NCBI RefSeq assembly: GCF_013307225.1
Contig: NZ_CP028942.1
Coordinates: forward strand, 496,001-560,000
DNA: 64,000 nt
DNA from: Polynucleobacter tropicus
GTDB taxonomy: Bacteria; Pseudomonadota; Gammaproteobacteria; Burkholderiales; Burkholderiaceae
Reading direction: 5' to 3'
The notes below the pieces were generated by a model. It did no database searches and was not told where the DNA came from. It worked only from the letters and a program-made list of their open reading frames with translations. Position numbers and translations under genes: made by a program. Of this stretch, positions 17,756 through 26,020 are shown piece by piece (position 1 is the stretch's first letter; each line of letters starts with the position of its first letter).

Positions 17756-18751
17756 ATGTGGACTGTTTTAAATAGAAGATTCATTCAAGCTTGTTTCATT
17801 ACCTCAATGTTGTGCTTTAGCTCACTTGGCTTGGCCCAGACTGATGCGTATCCCAATAGACCCATTAAATTAATCATTACCTGGCCGGTAGGGGGCTTTG
17901 CAGATACTTTAGGCCGCACGCTTGCAGGTCAGCTCGGGACGATTCTTGGTCAACAAGTGGTTGTAGAAAACCGAGGTGGTGCTAATGGAATGATCGGAGC
18001 TGATGCAGTAGCGAAGTCAGCGCCGGATGGCTATGCCTTGATGTTTCAATCTATTACTTCGCATGCGATAAATCCCGCGATGTATGGCAAGACTCCATAT
18101 TCAACAGAAAAAGATATTGTTCCAATTGCAGTAGTGGCTTCAGTGCCTATGTTGTTAGTTGCTAATCCAAGTCTGAGCGCAAAGACTGTTTCCGAATTGA
18201 TTTCCTTGGCAAAAAAAGAGCCAGATTCTTTATCGTATGCCACATTTGGTAATGGAAGCGCAAGCCATCTTGCCGGGGCGCTATTTACAAATCAGGCCGG
18301 TATCAAGATGACGCATATCCCATACAAAGGGGGAGCACCAGCTATAACGGATACATTGAGCGGCCAAACTCCTCTGAGTTTCTCTGCATTTGGATTGGCA
18401 TTGCCCCATGTGAGAGCGGGAAAGTTAATTCCACTTGGCGTTACGGGATCCACTCGATCAAAGTTGCTTCCTGATGTGCCGACAATTGAAGAAGCCGGAG
18501 GATTAAAGGGTTATGAAATGTCAATCGTGTATGCACTGTGGGCTCCAGCGGGAGTGCCACAACCTATCTTGGCTAAGTTAGGTAAAGCGGTAGAGACAGT
18601 GGTTTCCTCCAGTGCTTTTAAAGAGAAATTGGTAGGTGATGGAGGTGAGGTGATGAACTTGTCTACAGTGGCGGAGAGTAATGCGTATTTCCAAAAAGAA
18701 ATGCAACGTTTAAGCAAAATTGTTAAAGATGGCAATATAAAGGCGGATTAA
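17756..18751 (+). CDS. Bug-family (TctC-type) periplasmic solute receptor 1
   Basis: A 331-residue exported receptor with a signal peptide ending at LGLAQ (residue 28). Bug hallmarks are YPNRPIKLIITWPVGGFADTLGR, VVVENRGGANGMIGADAVAKSAPDGY, THIPYKGGAPAITDTLSG and the C-terminal VPTIEEAGGLKGYEMS. These receptors bind carboxylates and may feed tripartite tricarboxylate transporters or act alone. No TctA or TctB gene is near. An AAGGGG site lies 7 bases upstream. It is followed after a single base by a second, divergent paralogue, so a duplicated receptor pair serves the operon. Confidence 0.93.
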   Translation: MWTVLNRRFIQACFITSMLCFSSLGLAQTDAYPNRPIKLIITWPVGGFADTLGRTLAGQLGTILGQQVVVENRGGANGMIGADAVAKSAPDGYALMFQSITSHAINPAMYGKTPYSTEKDIVPIAVVASVPMLLVANPSLSAKTVSELISLAKKEPDSLSYATFGNGSASHLAGALFTNQAGIKMTHIPYKGGAPAITDTLSGQTPLSFSAFGLALPHVRAGKLIPLGVTGSTRSKLLPDVPTIEEAGGLKGYEMSIVYALWAPAGVPQPILAKLGKAVETVVSSSAFKEKLVGDGGEVMNLSTVAESNAYFQKEMQRLSKIVKDGNIKAD

Positions 18752-18752
18752 T

Positions 18753-19742
18753 ATGAATTACAAAAAATTGAAATTATTCGGAGCGCTTATTTTTTTGGGT
18801 TGTGTGAATAGTGCTGTACTTGCTCAAAACGTTAAAGAGTCGAGCAATTATCCCAATAGGCCTATCAAAATTATTAATCCCTTAGCGGCTGGTGGCGCTG
18901 TTGATACTATGGCTAGATTGCTTGCTCCTGCTTTGCAAGATGCTTTGGGGCAGCCCATTATTATTGAAAGCAAGCCTGGGGCTGGTGGCACAATTGGAAG
19001 TAACTTTGTCGCTAAATCACCACCAGATGGATACACCATTTTGATGGTGTATGACACTTTTGCCGTAAATCCTCACGTTTATAAAAATCTTCCTTTTGAT
19101 TCATTTAAGGACCTCACCCCAGTTACCGAGCTGGTAAAAATCCCCTTGTTGGTGGTGGCTGGCAATAAGTTGCCTGCTAATAATTTACGTGAATTGGCTG
19201 ATCTTTCCAAAACGAAATCCGGGGGTATCAATTATTCCAGTGGAGGAGCTGGTAGCTCTGGCCATCTTGCCGCTGAATTACTCAAGAGTAATTTAGGTAT
19301 CGATATGACGCATGTGCCTTATAAAGGCGGGGGACCAGCCTTAACCGCAACGATTGCAGGCGAGACAGATATCACTATATTGGGCGCGGTGATCACCGTT
19401 CCCCAGATTAAAGGTGGCAACTTAAAGGCTCTAGCGGTATTAGGCAAAAAGCGTACACCTGCGTTACCTCAGGTTGCCACTGCAAGTGAGCAGGGTTTAA
19501 CAAACTTTGATGTTAGTTCTTGGGTTGGAGTATTAGTTCCTGCTGGTACACCTACCCCGATAGTTGAAAAGATTAATGCTGCATTTAGTCAGGCCTTAAA
19601 AAATCCTACTGTACAAGCTCGAATGGCAGAGCAGGGTAATGAGATCGTCGCAAGCTCATCAGCCCAATTTGGCGCATTCCTTGGGCAGGAGTCGGCAAAA
19701 TGGGCAAAAGTAATTAAAGAAAATAATATTCAGCTGGAGTAA
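18753..19742 (+). CDS. Bug-family (TctC-type) periplasmic solute receptor 2
   Basis: A 329-residue paralogue of the preceding receptor, with a signal peptide cleaved near VLAQ (residue 25). Motifs are YPNRPIKIINPLAAGGAVDTMAR, IIESKPGAGGTIGSNFVAKSPPDGY and THVPYKGGGPALTATIAGE. Sequence similarity to its neighbour is clear but moderate, so the two probably bind different or overlapping acids. Its ATG lies one base past the upstream stop and AAGGCGG inside the upstream end serves as ribosome site. It is the last gene of the plus-strand operon and converges on the amidohydrolase gene. Confidence 0.93.
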   Translation: MNYKKLKLFGALIFLGCVNSAVLAQNVKESSNYPNRPIKIINPLAAGGAVDTMARLLAPALQDALGQPIIIESKPGAGGTIGSNFVAKSPPDGYTILMVYDTFAVNPHVYKNLPFDSFKDLTPVTELVKIPLLVVAGNKLPANNLRELADLSKTKSGGINYSSGGAGSSGHLAAELLKSNLGIDMTHVPYKGGGPALTATIAGETDITILGAVITVPQIKGGNLKALAVLGKKRTPALPQVATASEQGLTNFDVSSWVGVLVPAGTPTPIVEKINAAFSQALKNPTVQARMAEQGNEIVASSSAQFGAFLGQESAKWAKVIKENNIQLE

Positions 19743-19750
19743 TTGACCTT

Positions 19751-19769
19751 AAACGTAAATTACGTTTTT
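19751..19769. terminator. Short convergent terminator hairpin
   Basis: AAACGT and ACGTTT form a six-pair stem around AAATT, with T residues after it on the plus strand and A residues before it. It lies where the Bug operon and the amidohydrolase operon converge and includes the amidohydrolase stop codon. The stem is short, so efficiency is uncertain. Confidence 0.5.
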
Positions 19770-20857
19770 AGATTCAATAATCTTGCAGCATTACCACCAA
19801 GAATTCCAATGCGATCGGCATTGCTTAATCCTTTAGTTGCCATGACGCGCTCAACTGGAAATTCTTCCCATGGAATAGGGTGATCAGTACCGATTACCAC
19901 TTGGCTTGCACCCACCTGCGATACCAAATAAGCCAGAGCCTCTGGAGTAAATACCAGAGAATCAAAGTACAGTTGCTTTAGGTATTCAGAAGGTTTCTTT
20001 TTCAAAACAATATTGGGATCGCAATTTTGCGGGGAAACAAAGCAGCTGTGATCCATGCGAGGAGCATAAGACCCTAGAAAACCTCCACCATGTGCAGCCA
20101 AGATCTTTAGCTGTGGATATTTATCTAATACCCCTTCATAAATGAGGTGTTGCAAGGCGATTGTAGTGTCCAGTGGGTTGCCAATCACATTGGACATCCA
20201 GCCATTTCCTTTAAAGCGCTGCGCTAATTGTGGCGTGCTTTGAGGGTGGATAAATAGCGTCACATTCAGCTCTTGAGCTTTAGCGAGAACCGGATGGAAT
20301 TTGGGATCCGAAAAGTCCTGGCCTAATACGCTACCGCCAATTGCTGCGCCACGAAGGCCTTGTTGTTTCACTGCGTACTCTAGTTGCTCTACAGCAAGAT
20401 CTGGATACTGCATGCTAAGGGATGCAAAAGCGGCAAATTTATCAGGACGCAGGGCGCAAAGCTCGGCTAAATGTAAATTATTAAGGCGGCAAATTTCCGC
20501 GGAGGTTTCTTTATCCTTGCGATACCAATAGGGATTAATGCTCAATACCTGCATATCGATACCTTGTTCTTCCATGGCGCGTATGCGTTCATTAATCTTA
20601 ATAAAGTGTTCTGGCACTCCTTTAGTTGGTGGAGGAACGGATTTTGCATCCTCGCCCATCAAATCAATCGCATCTTGAAACATGCAATGCGCATGCACAT
20701 CAATTGTTTTTATTCGTTTGCCGTTAATAAATACTGGTGTTACCCGTTTTGGAAATACTTCTTTGGAGTCACTCGCATGAGCAAAGCCGCAGCCACAAAA
20801 AAATAGGCCCCCTAGAGCTTTTCCTGAAGTCTTTAGAAATGAGCGTCGCTGATTCAT
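19760..20857 (-). CDS. Exported amidohydrolase (ACMSD/amidohydrolase-2 type)
   Basis: A 365-residue metal-dependent hydrolase or decarboxylase with a twin-arginine leader (NQRRSFLKTSGKALGG) and a following cysteine-rich GGLFFCGCGFAHA that could be cleaved by signal peptidase. The TIM-barrel metal ligands are the histidines of IDVHAHCMF, FIHPQST, ILAAHGGGFLG and the aspartate of IGTDHPIPWEEFP. The pattern fits the amidohydrolase-2 family, which includes aminocarboxymuconate-semialdehyde and related decarboxylases. Export is unusual for this family. It is the last gene of a four-gene minus-strand operon of secreted proteins, 14 bases after the ModA-like receptor. Confidence 0.87.
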   Translation of the reverse strand: MNQRRSFLKTSGKALGGLFFCGCGFAHASDSKEVFPKRVTPVFINGKRIKTIDVHAHCMFQDAIDLMGEDAKSVPPPTKGVPEHFIKINERIRAMEEQGIDMQVLSINPYWYRKDKETSAEICRLNNLHLAELCALRPDKFAAFASLSMQYPDLAVEQLEYAVKQQGLRGAAIGGSVLGQDFSDPKFHPVLAKAQELNVTLFIHPQSTPQLAQRFKGNGWMSNVIGNPLDTTIALQHLIYEGVLDKYPQLKILAAHGGGFLGSYAPRMDHSCFVSPQNCDPNIVLKKKPSEYLKQLYFDSLVFTPEALAYLVSQVGASQVVIGTDHPIPWEEFPVERVMATKGLSNADRIGILGGNAARLLNLKT

Positions 20858-20871
20858 AAATATCCTTTCGT

Positions 20872-21624
20872 TTAGCGTACGGGGTTCATGCCACCATTTT
20901 TAATGGATTCTATGGCATTTTTTGAGCTTAAGTAATCAATTAATTTCTTTGCCTCTGATTCATGCGGTGATCCAACAACAATCGCGGCTGCGAAAGTTTG
21001 AATGAGTTGTAGGCTGTCTGGGATAGGCCCAACATAATCCACCCCAGGAATATTGACTAACTCGCTACTTGGTTGAACGGCAATGTTTGCGTTTTTAGCA
21101 GCCAGTATTGCTGTGGCATCAGATCCACGCTCTGTCACTTGAACAGAGATTTTGTTCGCAACGCCAAGCCGAGGAAATACATCTTGAACTAAATAAATTC
21201 CACTCGTGCTACCAGGCACAACAATCTTCTTTGCCTGTACTAAGCTGTCCGTAAAGCTCTTAACGGTGGAGATGTTGGGCCTTGGGTTGCCAGAGGGTAT
21301 TGCAAGTCCGAGTGGCGCTTGCGCTAAATCCACATCGGAGCCCGCAAGAATTCTTTTTTGTTCCACTAGTTCGGCGAGACCCTCTCGAGACAGAATCACC
21401 ACGTCAGCAGTGACTCCCGTCGCCAATTGAGCTTTAATGGTCTTGGATCCTGAGCCTTGCGATGCACCTGACTTGGTAACTACCTTAATGCCAGTAGTCT
21501 TCTCAAACTCGGGAAGCATTTGCTTGTAAGGCCCACTAAAGCCTCCCGAGATGATGACTTCAAGCTGTGCCATGGCTGGTGCAGAGAAAAAAAGGGTACT
21601 GAGGCATAAGAGAAAATATTTCAT
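20872..21624 (-). CDS. ModA-like periplasmic substrate-binding protein
   Basis: A 250-residue exported protein with a signal peptide ending at AMAQ (residue 19). The type II periplasmic binding fold is recognisable: GGFSGPYKQMLPEFEKTTGIKV, DVVILSREGLAELVEQKRI, PLGLAIPSGNPRPNIS and SGIYLVQDVFPRLG. It resembles molybdate receptor ModA-like proteins, but no ModB or ModC permease or ATPase gene is adjacent and several ModA-like proteins in betaproteobacterial catabolic clusters have unknown ligands. It starts 13 bases after the NHL propeller gene. An organic or metal-complex ligand linked to the neighbouring hydrolase is as likely as molybdate. Confidence 0.8.
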   Translation of the reverse strand: MKYFLLCLSTLFFSAPAMAQLEVIISGGFSGPYKQMLPEFEKTTGIKVVTKSGASQGSGSKTIKAQLATGVTADVVILSREGLAELVEQKRILAGSDVDLAQAPLGLAIPSGNPRPNISTVKSFTDSLVQAKKIVVPGSTSGIYLVQDVFPRLGVANKISVQVTERGSDATAILAAKNANIAVQPSSELVNIPGVDYVGPIPDSLQLIQTFAAAIVVGSPHESEAKKLIDYLSSKNAIESIKNGGMNPVR

Positions 21625-21637
21625 GAGTGAAGTTCAT

Positions 21638-22729
21638 TTATTGAGTTCTTACAAATTTCTGGGCGCGTTTACCAGTATCCACTTCAGTGGTGTAGACGCT
21701 GCCATCCGAATCAACGGCGATGTTGTGCACCCAATGAAATTGACCGGCATTACGACCATTTCTGCCAAATGAACCTACTTTTTGCCCGGTCTCACGAACT
21801 AGCACAGTGACTTCATTATTTGTGCCGTCGGCAATCAGAATGTATTTCTGACTAGCATCGGATGGAATGAGATCCCATACTGATCCCGAACCCTTAGTTT
21901 CAGTTTCAAAAGCCATCTCACGAATGAACTTGCCATTTTTTTCAAATACCTGAATACGATTGTTGGCGCGATCGCAGACAAATAAGGTGTTGTCCTTCAT
22001 CAGGCGAACACAATGTACAGGATTCGCGAACTGAGAAGAGCTTGGATTAAAGTTCGCCATTTTTTCATCGCTAGGTACATTTCCATAGGCGCCCCAATGT
22101 CGTTTGTAGGCGCCAGTATTGGAATCAAAGACAATGACGCGTTTATTTAGATAGCCATCAGCAATATAAATTTCATTAGCTACAGGGTCTACGTTCATGT
22201 GCGCAGGACGACCCAATTGAGTGGTGTCATTACTACCTAAGCTTGCACCAGGTGATCCAATTTGTAGCAGGAATTTACCTTGCTGGGTAAATTTCAAAAT
22301 CATGTGATCGGATTGATCGTTGCCCCCGAGCCAAACATAGCCATTTGGATCTATATAAATGCCATGTTCATTTTTGGGCCAGTTATATCCAGAACCAGGA
22401 CCGCCCCATGCCTGTAATAAATTACCTTGTTTATCAAATTCCAAAACAGGTGGTGCTGGTACGCAGCACTTTGATCTTTTGGGATTTAATGTCGCCCCTT
22501 TTTCATCATCGGTAATTGTTCCAGGGCGATGAATAATCCAGATGTGATCATTTTTGTCTGTAGCGACACCAGCAACCTGGCCTAAGATCCAATTATTTGG
22601 CAAAGCTTTTGGCCATGATGCATCCACTTTGTACTGTGGAGCTTTAGATGCCGGAGTATTTTGAGCAAGAGCAGAGAATCCAGTGAATAAGAAAGCAAAT
22701 ACAGCAATGCAATGAGCAATACGTTTCAT
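21638..22729 (-). CDS. Secreted NHL-repeat beta-propeller protein
   Basis: A 363-residue exported protein with a signal peptide ending near ALAQ (residue 23) and six-bladed NHL-type repeats. Examples are GVATDKNDHIWIIHRPG, GIYIDPNGYVWLGGN, HMNVDPVANEIYIADG, HCVRLMKDNTLFVCDRANNRIQVF and HNIAVDSDGSVYTTEVDTGKRAQKF. It resembles propellers annotated as peptidylglycine alpha-amidating lyase-like, where a metal sits in the central channel. A pair of cysteines in KRSKCCVPAPP is conspicuous. A strong AAGGAG site precedes the ATG. The neighbours suggest an extracytoplasmic reaction on the operon's substrate, but no activity can be assigned. Confidence 0.8.
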   Translation of the reverse strand: MKRIAHCIAVFAFLFTGFSALAQNTPASKAPQYKVDASWPKALPNNWILGQVAGVATDKNDHIWIIHRPGTITDDEKGATLNPKRSKCCVPAPPVLEFDKQGNLLQAWGGPGSGYNWPKNEHGIYIDPNGYVWLGGNDQSDHMILKFTQQGKFLLQIGSPGASLGSNDTTQLGRPAHMNVDPVANEIYIADGYLNKRVIVFDSNTGAYKRHWGAYGNVPSDEKMANFNPSSSQFANPVHCVRLMKDNTLFVCDRANNRIQVFEKNGKFIREMAFETETKGSGSVWDLIPSDASQKYILIADGTNNEVTVLVRETGQKVGSFGRNGRNAGQFHWVHNIAVDSDGSVYTTEVDTGKRAQKFVRTQ

Positions 22730-22739
22730 GCCATTCTCC

Positions 22740-23348
22740 TTATCGGCTGGCGGGTTTTGATAGGTAATTCAATGACTGTGCTTCGCTCTTGAGTGGCGTC
22801 ACCTTATCTGGGTCAAAGCGAATCATGAGGTAGTTGATGTGATCTGGAATCTCAGTAAACCAGTGACCAGTTCCTGCTGGAATAACCACAACATCACCAG
22901 GCTGAAGTTTTCTTGATATGCCATTTTGAATTTCGCTGCTATTGTTTCCTGGACCATTAAATTCAACAACGGTTCTCTGGGTAGCAGGTCTACGTTGACG
23001 ATTGGTGATGTCAGGACCGAGCACGAGCGTGCCTGATCCAGAGATAATGTGATAGACCTCGCTGATTTGATCATGTTCGGCAACAGAGTCTGGGTTTGGT
23101 GCATCTAGTTTGCCGCGATAGACCATGCCAATGCCTACTCGTGCTTTGCCAATATCAATATCACGAACTTGTTGATCAATATGGCCTTCTTGAATTGCTT
23201 TTTTGGTGTACGCATTTAGTTCATCAACTGGTATGAACGTGCCGGGACACATATAGCAAGTTGGTTGTGGATCCGTTGGATTCACTTTTGCTTGCGCAAA
23301 GATCAGGCTAGAAATAAATAGCAATGCGATACCGATAAGGTATTTCAT
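22740..23348 (-). CDS. Exported cupin-domain protein
   Basis: A 202-residue periplasmic protein with a signal peptide (KYLIGIALLFISSLIFAQA). The frame is open further upstream to 23417, but the AGGAG site 7 bases before 23348 and the signal peptide fix this start. The cupin strands include EHDQISEVYHIISGSGTLVLG and GDVVVIPAGTGHWFTEIPDHI, with metal-binding candidates E, H and H. A Cys-x-x-Cys (CYMCPG) follows the signal peptide. It is the first gene of the operon continuing through the NHL propeller, ModA-like receptor and amidohydrolase. Function may be sensing, isomerisation or dioxygenation; none is proven. Confidence 0.82.
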   Translation of the reverse strand: MKYLIGIALLFISSLIFAQAKVNPTDPQPTCYMCPGTFIPVDELNAYTKKAIQEGHIDQQVRDIDIGKARVGIGMVYRGKLDAPNPDSVAEHDQISEVYHIISGSGTLVLGPDITNRQRRPATQRTVVEFNGPGNNSSEIQNGISRKLQPGDVVVIPAGTGHWFTEIPDHINYLMIRFDPDKVTPLKSEAQSLNYLSKPASR

Positions 23349-23606
23349 GTTGTCTCCTAGTTTTTGTAATAGTTTTGGAAAGCTTACATTGAAACTTTCC
23401 CTCAAATTCAAAAACACTGGGTTATCCCCTAGGGAGGGATTGGATTGGGTGGGTCAGCGCCCAACCAAAGAGGTCCGAACAAGTTCCAAAGCCCATATGT
23501 ACGCTAGCTTAGGCATCTTTCTAAACTTACTGATAAGCTTGCTATTGAGACATAAAACCATGAAAACGGTTCAATAATTAAAAGTATTCACAAAAAGGAG
23601 TGGTTC

Positions 23607-24527
23607 GTGAATAAACAAACTTCAGCAGTGGATAAAGAAGCGGCGGTAGCTGGCATTACTCAGGTGCTGTCCAAGTTCACATCCTATATTGGCAAGCGAC
23701 TGCCGACGGATGTCACAACGAAATTAGGGGAGTTACGCAGCAAGGAAGTGAACTTCTTAGCAAAAGAAGTTTTCGATTCCATGCGTGAAAACCAAGAGCT
23801 GGCAGACAAGCTGGATCGCCCGAGTTGCCAGGATACTGGCGTCATTCAGTACTTCTTACAAGCGGGCTCAAACTTTCCACTTTTGGGTGAATTAGAAGAT
23901 ATTTTGCTCAATGCCACTAAGGGCGCTACTAAAGAAGGCCCATTGCGTCACAACGCAGTGGAAACCTTTGACGAGAAAAATACCGGAACTAATACAGGAT
24001 CAAAGATTCCATGGTTGGATTGGGAAATTATTCCTGGTGCTGATTACTGCATCGTAGATGTCTATATGGCGGGCGGTGGCTGCACTTTGCCTGGTGCTGC
24101 AAAGGTATTAATGCCAGGTCAAGGATATGAGGGTGTAGCGGAGTTTGTATTTGATGTCATCACCTCGCGAGGTGTGAATGCATGTCCTCCATTGTTGGTT
24201 GGAGTGGGTGTATCTACTTCGGCAGAAACCGCAGCGCGTCTCTCCAAGAAAGCAATCTTGCGTCCAGTGACATCTAGTCACCCGAATGAGAATGCGGCGA
24301 TGATGGAAGAGTTGCTGACTGAAGGTTTAAATGAGCTAGGACTTGGGCCACAAGGATTAACTGGCGCAAACAGCGTGATGGGTGTCAATATTGAATCCTC
24401 AGCGCGTCATCCATCTACGATCGGAGTGGCGGTATCTACAGGCTGTTGGGCACACCGTCGCGGCAAGATCAAGATTAATGCCGATATGTCTTATGAAGTC
24501 ATTTCTCATGAAGGATTCAAGCTGTGA
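23607..24527 (+). CDS. Class I fumarase / L(+)-tartrate dehydratase alpha subunit
   Basis: A 306-residue iron-sulfur hydro-lyase subunit, close in length to TtdA. The expected cluster cysteines are C74 (RPSCQDTG), C193 ([12 protein letters not shown]) and C280 ([10 protein letters not shown]). The GTG start has an AAGGAG site seven bases upstream. The beta subunit follows with a four-base GTGA overlap. Two-subunit enzymes of this class dehydrate tartrate, malate/fumarate or substituted malates; substrate cannot be read from sequence. The location beside a catabolic island could mean a specialised dehydratase, but it may equally be the cell's oxygen-sensitive fumarase. Confidence 0.92.
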   Translation: MNKQTSAVDKEAAVAGITQVLSKFTSYIGKRLPTDVTTKLGELRSKEVNFLAKEVFDSMRENQELADKLDRPSCQDTGVIQYFLQAGSNFPLLGELEDILLNATKGATKEGPLRHNAVETFDEKNTGTNTGSKIPWLDWEIIPGADYCIVDVYMAGGGCTLPGAAKVLMPGQGYEGVAEFVFDVITSRGVNACPPLLVGVGVSTSAETAARLSKKAILRPVTSSHPNENAAMMEELLTEGLNELGLGPQGLTGANSVMGVNIESSARHPSTIGVAVSTGCWAHRRGKIKINADMSYEVISHEGFKL

Positions 24528-25132
24528 AGAAGATTCTACAAACGCCTATTAAAGACGAAGATTTAGAGGCTCTCAATATTGGTGATGTGGTCTATCTCAC
24601 GGGTACATTAGTGACATGTCGAGATGTGGCGCACCGTCGTTTAATTGAACTGGGTCGTGAACTGCCTGTAAACCTAAAGGGTGGCGCGATATTTCATGCG
24701 GGACCAATTGTTCGCCAGAAAGAAGATGGCGAATACGAGATGGTATCGATTGGACCAACTACCTCCATGCGCATGGAAAAGTTTGAAAAAGAATTTATCA
24801 AACAAACTGGCGTGAAGTTAATTGTCGGTAAAGGCGGCATGGGCATTGAGACTCAAGAGGGCTGCGCGGAGAATAAAGCCGTACACGCAATTTTCCCAGG
24901 CGGTTGCGCCGTGTTGGCTGCAACTAAGGTGGAAAAGATTGAGGATGCCCAATGGAAAGATTTGGGAATGCCTGAAACTCTATGGGTAAACCGTGTAAAA
25001 GAGTTTGGCCCCTTAATCATCTCGATTGATACAAAAGGCAAGAACTTGATTGAAGAAAACAAAAAAGTCTTCAATGCTAAGAAGGGTCCAATTCTCAGCA
25101 AGATTAATGAAAAGATTCGTTTCATTAAGTAA
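24524..25132 (+). CDS. Class I fumarase / L(+)-tartrate dehydratase beta subunit
   Basis: A 202-residue subunit matching TtdB and the C-terminal domain of class I fumarases. Visible features are the [20 protein letters not shown] core, [12 protein letters not shown], the GPTTSMRME substrate loop and [12 protein letters not shown]. The GTG start overlaps the alpha-subunit stop, giving stoichiometric coupled translation. A strong terminator follows 32 bases after the stop, so the two genes form a closed operon. Confidence 0.93.
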   Translation: MKKILQTPIKDEDLEALNIGDVVYLTGTLVTCRDVAHRRLIELGRELPVNLKGGAIFHAGPIVRQKEDGEYEMVSIGPTTSMRMEKFEKEFIKQTGVKLIVGKGGMGIETQEGCAENKAVHAIFPGGCAVLAATKVEKIEDAQWKDLGMPETLWVNRVKEFGPLIISIDTKGKNLIEENKKVFNAKKGPILSKINEKIRFIK

Positions 25133-25163
25133 GGCTGCTATCTAAAAGTAGGAGTCAGAAAGC

Positions 25164-25195
25164 AAAAAAGCCAACCTTTCGGTTGGCTTTTTTAT
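25164..25195 (+). terminator. Rho-independent terminator after the fumarase operon
   Basis: AAAAAAGCCAACC pairs with GGTTGGCTTTTTT across a TTTC loop, giving a very stable stem with A and T flanks on both sides. It can also terminate the convergent glycine-zipper gene that ends at 25218. Confidence 0.92.
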
Positions 25196-25217
25196 CGCCT
25201 CTATTGGCGAGTATTGC

Positions 25218-25490
25218 TTAGTTACCAGAATTCTTGCCAGCGTTGTAACCAGCGTTGTATTCAGAAGCTTGATTCTTTTTGTAAGCGTCATAAGCATAGC
25301 CTGAAGCTGCGCCAACCGCTGCGCCACCAACTGCGCCCCAAATTGGGTTGCCATGGAAAATCGCCGCGCCAACGCCACCTGCAACCGCGCCAATTGAAGC
25401 GCCAGACAAAGTGCGTTGTTCTGTATTGCTCATATTGGAGCAGCCAGCAATGGCTACGGTAGCAGCTGTGATTGCAATAATTTTTTTCAT
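25218..25490 (-). CDS. Glycine-zipper lipoprotein
   Basis: A 90-residue lipoprotein with lipobox AIAGC (Cys17) and a glycine-zipper region (SIGAVAGGVGAAIF and WGAVGGAAVGAASGY) typical of 17-kDa-antigen/YMGG-like outer membrane proteins. The C-terminus is soluble and tyrosine-asparagine rich (YNAGYNAGKNSGN). Such proteins insert in or stabilise the envelope; no specific role is known. It lies 41 bases after the Rap1a/Tai-like gene on the same strand and may be cotranscribed. Confidence 0.82.
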   Translation of the reverse strand: MKKIIAITAATVAIAGCSNMSNTEQRTLSGASIGAVAGGVGAAIFHGNPIWGAVGGAAVGAASGYAYDAYKKNQASEYNAGYNAGKNSGN

Positions 25491-25531
25491 GATCGTATTC
25501 CGTTTAGGTAATAAGGTAATTTATTTAGAGA

Positions 25532-25912
25532 TTACTTCTTGGCGCAAGGGAAGCGCATAGACAGGAAGCTCAGGAATGTGCCAGCAGCTGGATCATTTGC
25601 CAACATTGGAGCTGTCTGTGAAATAAACTGAACGTAATCCGCAATCACTTCATCACGCTTTGGCGCTGGTTGCTTTACGCAAATTGTGTTCTTTGCACGT
25701 TGTGGATGACGAGTAGCCAAATAGGTGTCGTAAATTGCGGTAGTGTAGCCAATGCAGTAGCTGCGAGAGTCTGGACTAGCTGGTAATTTGCAGTGGTTAA
25801 CCAATTCTTGTGCGCTTAATACAGGAATCTTTTGATCAGCGTTAGCGTTGAATGTGAGTGCGGCAGCACAAATAGCTGAAGCGGCTGCTAGGGTAAATGA
25901 GAGTTTTTTCAT
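25532..25912 (-). CDS. Rap1a/Tai-like exported protein
   Basis: A 126-residue secreted protein with a signal peptide cleaved near ANADQ (residue 26). The mature domain has the Rap1a/Tai immunity-protein pattern: a LVNHCK cysteine, SYCIGYTTAIYDTY, TICVKQPAPKRDEVIADYVQFI, and a terminal FLSMRFPC, giving four cysteines for two disulfides. Family members neutralise type VI secretion amidase effectors in the periplasm. No effector or secretion gene is in the window, so here it may be an orphan immunity protein or a domesticated envelope protein. A GAGGA site supports the start. Confidence 0.72.
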   Translation of the reverse strand: MKKLSFTLAAASAICAAALTFNANADQKIPVLSAQELVNHCKLPASPDSRSYCIGYTTAIYDTYLATRHPQRAKNTICVKQPAPKRDEVIADYVQFISQTAPMLANDPAAGTFLSFLSMRFPCAKK

Positions 25913-26020
25913 GGATTTTCCTCTATAAAGTGTGGTTAAAATCTTATCACGAGCAGGGTTTGTAGCAACAAAAAACCAACGCTTTATCGATTGCTTCTCA
26001 CCGAATTTATTAGGGATAGT

